From positions 174,469,164-174,533,163 of the forward strand of contig CP136066.1 in the NCBI GenBank assembly GCA_032622095.1: DNA of 64,000 nucleotides. Reading direction: 5' to 3'. The position numbers were made by a program, and so were the translations under genes. The notes under the pieces were generated by a model that searched no databases, was not told the origin of the DNA, and saw nothing but the letters and a program-made list of their open reading frames with translations. Source of the DNA: Siphonodentalium dalli (taxonomy: Eukaryota > Mollusca > Scaphopoda > Gadilida > Siphonodentaliidae). Shown in pieces: positions 60,581 through 64,000 of this stretch; position 1 is the stretch's first letter; each line of letters begins with the position of its first letter.

Positions 60581-61915
60581 GGTTGTTGCACTGTTTTATA
60601 TAGTTTTACAGGCTGGATGAGAATACGACTTGGGGAGGGGATTATTTAAAGTTTCCTGAGGTAATTCCCAGCTTACCAGACACCATAGTTTTATGGCGCA
60701 GTCATAGCGAAATAGCAACAAAAGTATCCCTTAAAATGAGTACAAAAGAACACCATTGATAACGCTCTTTATTTCTACCGCTTTTTGGGGAAACTATAGA
60801 CGCTCTCTATCAGAGACGATCATTAGAATTTTTGCTAACCAACCAGGCATGGGGTGGGGGTTAAAATAAAGGTCCAGAGTCCAGACACGTTATTTGTGTC
60901 ACGTATAGGCTATTTGTTCATGTTGGCCACTTTCGGGATCCACCATGCACAACAGTTTCTACTAAGTTTTTACTACTTGTTTTCTGGAACACACCCCTTT
61001 ATTTTTTATTCAAATTTGTTTACTCATTATAGTTTACACCCTCAATCCCCTCTTTCGAAGAATGTTCGCGAATACCTGCATATAGCATATATAGCCTTCC
61101 AATGTATCACATACGTTTATCTCTAAAATTATTTCTTTCGTATAGAAAATATTTACATAATTTTGTTTAGCTATTAAAGGAATATTGAGGGATCTGACCA
61201 ATTAGAATACAATAGTGACAATGAGAGTGTTATGCTCGTACACCCTACAAGAGTCAATTATGAGGTGATTTAAGTGATATGAAACTGATAGCTCAAATAA
61301 CCAAATGCCTTTAATGCTAACTGAATTGTTAGCCACACTCTGGTATGTGCTTTCGGCATATACAAGCCTTCTACCTTTCCCCGTATATGTACACCCCTGA
61401 AAACCACTATGGTACTACCCTGTACTAGCATTATGTATACCAGTAATACATGTATGCAGGGATTGTGGACACTGGACAGCATGGCGTGTTACAATCTACT
61501 ATATTGAGAAGCCATTGGTGAAATTGTTGATTGTTTTCGGTTTTGGCTTGTGGCAATCATAAATGACATTTGTGATTGCCACAAAATACCAAAGCCGTTA
61601 TGGTGGTGCATTCTATGATCCATTTGAAGGGTCCATCATTAGATTTTGAAGCTAAACCAAGCTATGCTATGACCCTATATGCTATACACATATTTGCTAG
61701 TCCTTTAATATGCTTTATATGTTAAATTTGATAACTTGTGTTGATGTAATAGTCTTGAGCAAAAATGTTTTTTAGCTGAGTAAAACACTTGTTTTGCGAC
61801 CGATGGACCCCCAACAACCCCCGACCTGTAAACGTGTCTGATTTTTTTGGTTGAATTCCCCCCCCCCAGTTGTACTATATAAATAAAGTGGATATCTGAC
61901 CACCTTGACCTCATA
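60581..61915. other. Intergenic, no gene seen
   Basis: AACGCTCTTTATT at 60761 with CGCTCTCTAT at 60800; a short hairpin GTGGCAATCATAAATGACAT-TTGTGATTGCCAC near 61550-61583; CAGGTCGGGGG-like element remnant at 61795-61870. No exon-like frame. Confidence 0.45.
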
Positions 61916-62425
61916 TTAAAGATACGGGCGGCGTTGGCGGTGAGCAAAAACCGCCATAAACAGAAATAATAGTAAAATATAGACAGACCTTGTTCTTATA
62001 CCAATCAGAACTATGGAATAAACAGCATGTTATTGTCAAATGTTTTTCCTTTGTTATGTAAACAAAAGCAAAAAAATCGTTACGTTTCCTGGCTTTTGTT
62101 TAGATCCGGATATGGTAAACATAAAGAGCGTTATTTGTTACTGTTTTTCTGATATGGAAATAATAAAGAGCGTTTATATCATCTGTGTGTTACGCGTGCT
62201 TAACCAATAGAATTGCGCTGTGTTATGTAAACAGCAGCAAAACTTCTGTAACACGAGCAGGTTCTTGTTTCCGTACATCATCGTACGTCTTGGCGAAATA
62301 TAATATTTACGCGCTGATTATGTTTGGCATAAGAACAAAACTATATATATTTTAATATTCCTTCTGTTGATGGCGACTTGAACAAATATGAATAGTTCTG
62401 CAACGAACGCCGCCCGTGCCTTTAA
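61916..62425. mobile_element. TTAA foldback element, AGGCACGGGCGGCG family, copy D
   Basis: TTAA at 61916 and 62422; ends AGATACGGGCGGCGTTGGCG and CGAACGCCGCCCGTGCCT. Word pair AAAGAGCGTTATT (62121) and AAAGAGCGTTTA (62165). Reverse complement of copy C along most of its length. Confidence 0.8.
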
Positions 62426-62529
62426 TGGGCTCATTGGTAGGATCTAAGTATTTTTGTGGCGGTGTTATGGTATCAAATCGGACCGTGGCTGTTTTTCTTA
62501 ATTCAAAAATGAAAAAAAAATTCTCTGAA

Positions 62530-63450
62530 ATTTCCAGCTATTGTTTTGATCATGAAATTTCTAACTACTGAACATGTTGGCTTAGATTTGTGTGTGTGCA
62601 TGGGGTGACAAATCCCACACCCCTTCGCCATTTCCCTGAATCATGATAACATGGATGTTGGGAGACAGAAAGGTTGGCGCAACATTAAAGACCCTGTGCC
62701 AATGCAGTCTCTTAAAAATGCGAGTCGATCATATATAGGTCGCCACGCATATATAAGATAATGCATTGGCCTAAAAAAAATATTCTTTCTTATATATTTT
62801 TTTCTTACATTCTATAACAATGTTTTATCGTTTTTCTTATATTCTTTACCAATTTTATCATTTTTATCTTACATTCTTTAACAATATTTATTATTTTATT
62901 TATCATTTTTCTTACGCTCTTTAGAAATTTTTATCATTTTTCTTACATTCTTTAACAATTTGTTATCATTTAAAAAAAAAATTCTTACATTCTTTTAACA
63001 ATAATACAAAATCATATAAAATTTGTTATGCCAATGAATTCTCCTTATATGTATGCGAGGCGACCTATGGTTGACTCGCATATATAAGAGAATGCATTGG
63101 CACAACTCCCGTCATGAAATTGTTAATGCGATTCATGACCTCGCTGGTAAAAAAAAAAGAAGAAGAAAAGAACATGCGTCAGGTGAATTTACGTACTCGT
63201 CACGTCTCACCCATACAGGTGAATTTACGTACTCGTCACGTCTCACCCCTAAAACTGTGTCCGGCAAATAATAAAGGTGAATTGTGTGGTCGCTAAGAAT
63301 TAATCAGATTTCCGCTTCTACCTCCAGTCAGCTTTCAGTAATTGTCTCAACTCAAGAGATGACATGTCACCCGTACTCTAATTACAGGTGAAAATATAGC
63401 GGTGATGGCTGCCCAGCACATGACACCAACGAATTCACCTGGTCTACCTG
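62530..63450 (+). repeat. GAGTCATGACCTCG repeat, copy 3, split by a palindrome element
   Basis: Text before 62685 (TTTTGATCATGAAATTTCTA, GGGAGACAGAAAGG) and after 63126 (GCGATTCATGACCTCGCTGG ... GTGAAAATATAGCGGTGATG) corresponds to the uninterrupted copy at 59537. A 30-bp block GGTGAATTTACGTACTCGTC is tandemly duplicated at 63182 and 63221. Confidence 0.7.
62685..63126 (+). mobile_element. Palindrome element inserted at TTAA in the GAGTCATGACC repeat
   Basis: TTAA at 62685 and 63123; right end ACTCCCGTCATGAAATTG. Palindromes 62698-62770 and 63030-63101, separated by TTTTTCTTACATTCTTTAAC repeated about seven times. The left end looks truncated at the inner ATTAAAGACC. Confidence 0.7.
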
Positions 63451-64000
63451 TCGGCAACATCAATCATCGAACCGCTGAATGAAATACACTTCAGTTCCCA
63501 GTGACTCATTATAAAACGTCACGATTCAATCGACCAACCAGAACAGCGTATTCAATGTTGATATATTAATCGGATTTACTACAACAAAAGTAGTCTCTCG
63601 GTATCAACACAGCATAATTTGACGGACAGCTCTACCGCTGACAGTGCGTCGTTCATTGCTTTTCATACTTTGCCAACCTGTTAGAGGCATAAGTAGGTTT
63701 CTGAAGAAGCTCTTCAATTTGAGTTTTATGGATATTTGAACAGTATCGTTGTGATTTCTAACGAACACCTGATTCTGGATCTTCTCACCTGACCGTTAAC
63801 TACTTTCGTCATCTACCTGTAATTGATTACCGATATCTTGATTGGAACGCACGGCTGACAACCACCTGGACTGACATTTGAGAGTATAACAGACATTTAT
63901 CATCGGATTCCAAGGCTTGGAAGTGATCATTTGAGTTTAATTAAACTTTCTTCGCATCATATTGTTCTTGAAGATTACTTACAGACAGCTGTCACAATGA
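63451..64000 (+). promoter_or_regulatory. Candidate promoter and 5' leader of a gene beginning at the right edge
   Basis: Repeat-free sequence with an AP-1 consensus TGACTCA (63502-63508), a TATAAA box (63510-63515) directly after it and a CRE half-site ACGTCA (63516-63521). About 480 bases downstream, an ATG at 63997 sits in a good context (ACAATGA, A at -3). Short upstream ATGs with immediate stops (63556, 63729) are in between. The coding part would be outside the window, so this is a guess. Confidence 0.3.
63502..63515 (+). promoter_or_regulatory. AP-1 site adjoining a TATA box
   Basis: GTGACTCATTATAAAACGTC combines an AP-1 palindrome, a TATA box and a CRE half-site within 20 bases. Spacing this tight would make factor and TBP binding compete or cooperate; function is untested. 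Confidence 0.35.

Noticed and set aside
10646-63101. CRISPR array interpretation of the repeated palindrome
   Set aside because: Copies are kilobases apart, paired in inverse orientation and within TTAA-flanked eukaryotic elements; spacers are not regular.

Overview
This is a window of animal nuclear DNA: AT-rich, intron-bearing and dense in repeats. The repeat types (TTAA- and TA-flanked foldback elements, hAT-like elements, a Jockey/CR1-type LINE with a simple-repeat tail, tRNA-type SINEs, and a family built from the words GTCCGTCC and GGTTTCCGGATGATAACTT) suggest a marine lophotrochozoan, most likely a mollusc. That last step is inference; the two protein-coding genes only show it is a metazoan.

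Layout: 1-3604 is intron 1 of a gene on the minus strand. Its first coding exon (3605-3785) matches the N-terminus of BIRC6/BRUCE, the giant BIR-containing E2/E3 ubiquitin enzyme. At 3786-4039 is a 254-bp bidirectional promoter with two CACGTG E-boxes and a YY1-type site over the BIRC6 start codon. At 4040-21171 on the plus strand is a complete tubulin-folding cofactor B gene (TBCB): seven coding exons, 247 residues, all exon phases consistent, GT-AG throughout, with a poly(A) signal at 21274. The 17 kb of TBCB are mostly intron, packed with foldback elements and one dead LINE.

21172-64000 is a 43-kb region in which I find no convincing gene. It is a mosaic of non-autonomous DNA transposons, many nested or abutting: three hAT-like elements and one hAT-like MITE with 8-bp target duplications (one of the larger three lies upstream at 967, the MITE in a TBCB intron), a five-layer nest at 23243-27210, at least seven families flanked by TTAA, TA-flanked hairpins of constant length, minisatellites, microsatellites, a SINE and segmental duplications. 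Two weak protein-like reading frames (26487-26840 and about 45514-45760, both minus) may be fossils. The last 550 bases look like a promoter (AP-1 site, TATA box) and 5' leader ending in an ATG at 63997, so another gene may start at the right edge.

The strongest unexplained signal is a 69-bp near-perfect palindrome (ends GCCAATGCATTC... ...GAATGCATTGGC) present in at least 17 copies. It usually occurs as two mutually inverted copies inside one element, making a palindrome of palindromes, and it sits inside elements whose outer termini are otherwise unrelated. It behaves like a shared hairpin module. Genes cooperate only at the divergent BIRC6-TBCB promoter; no operon logic applies.
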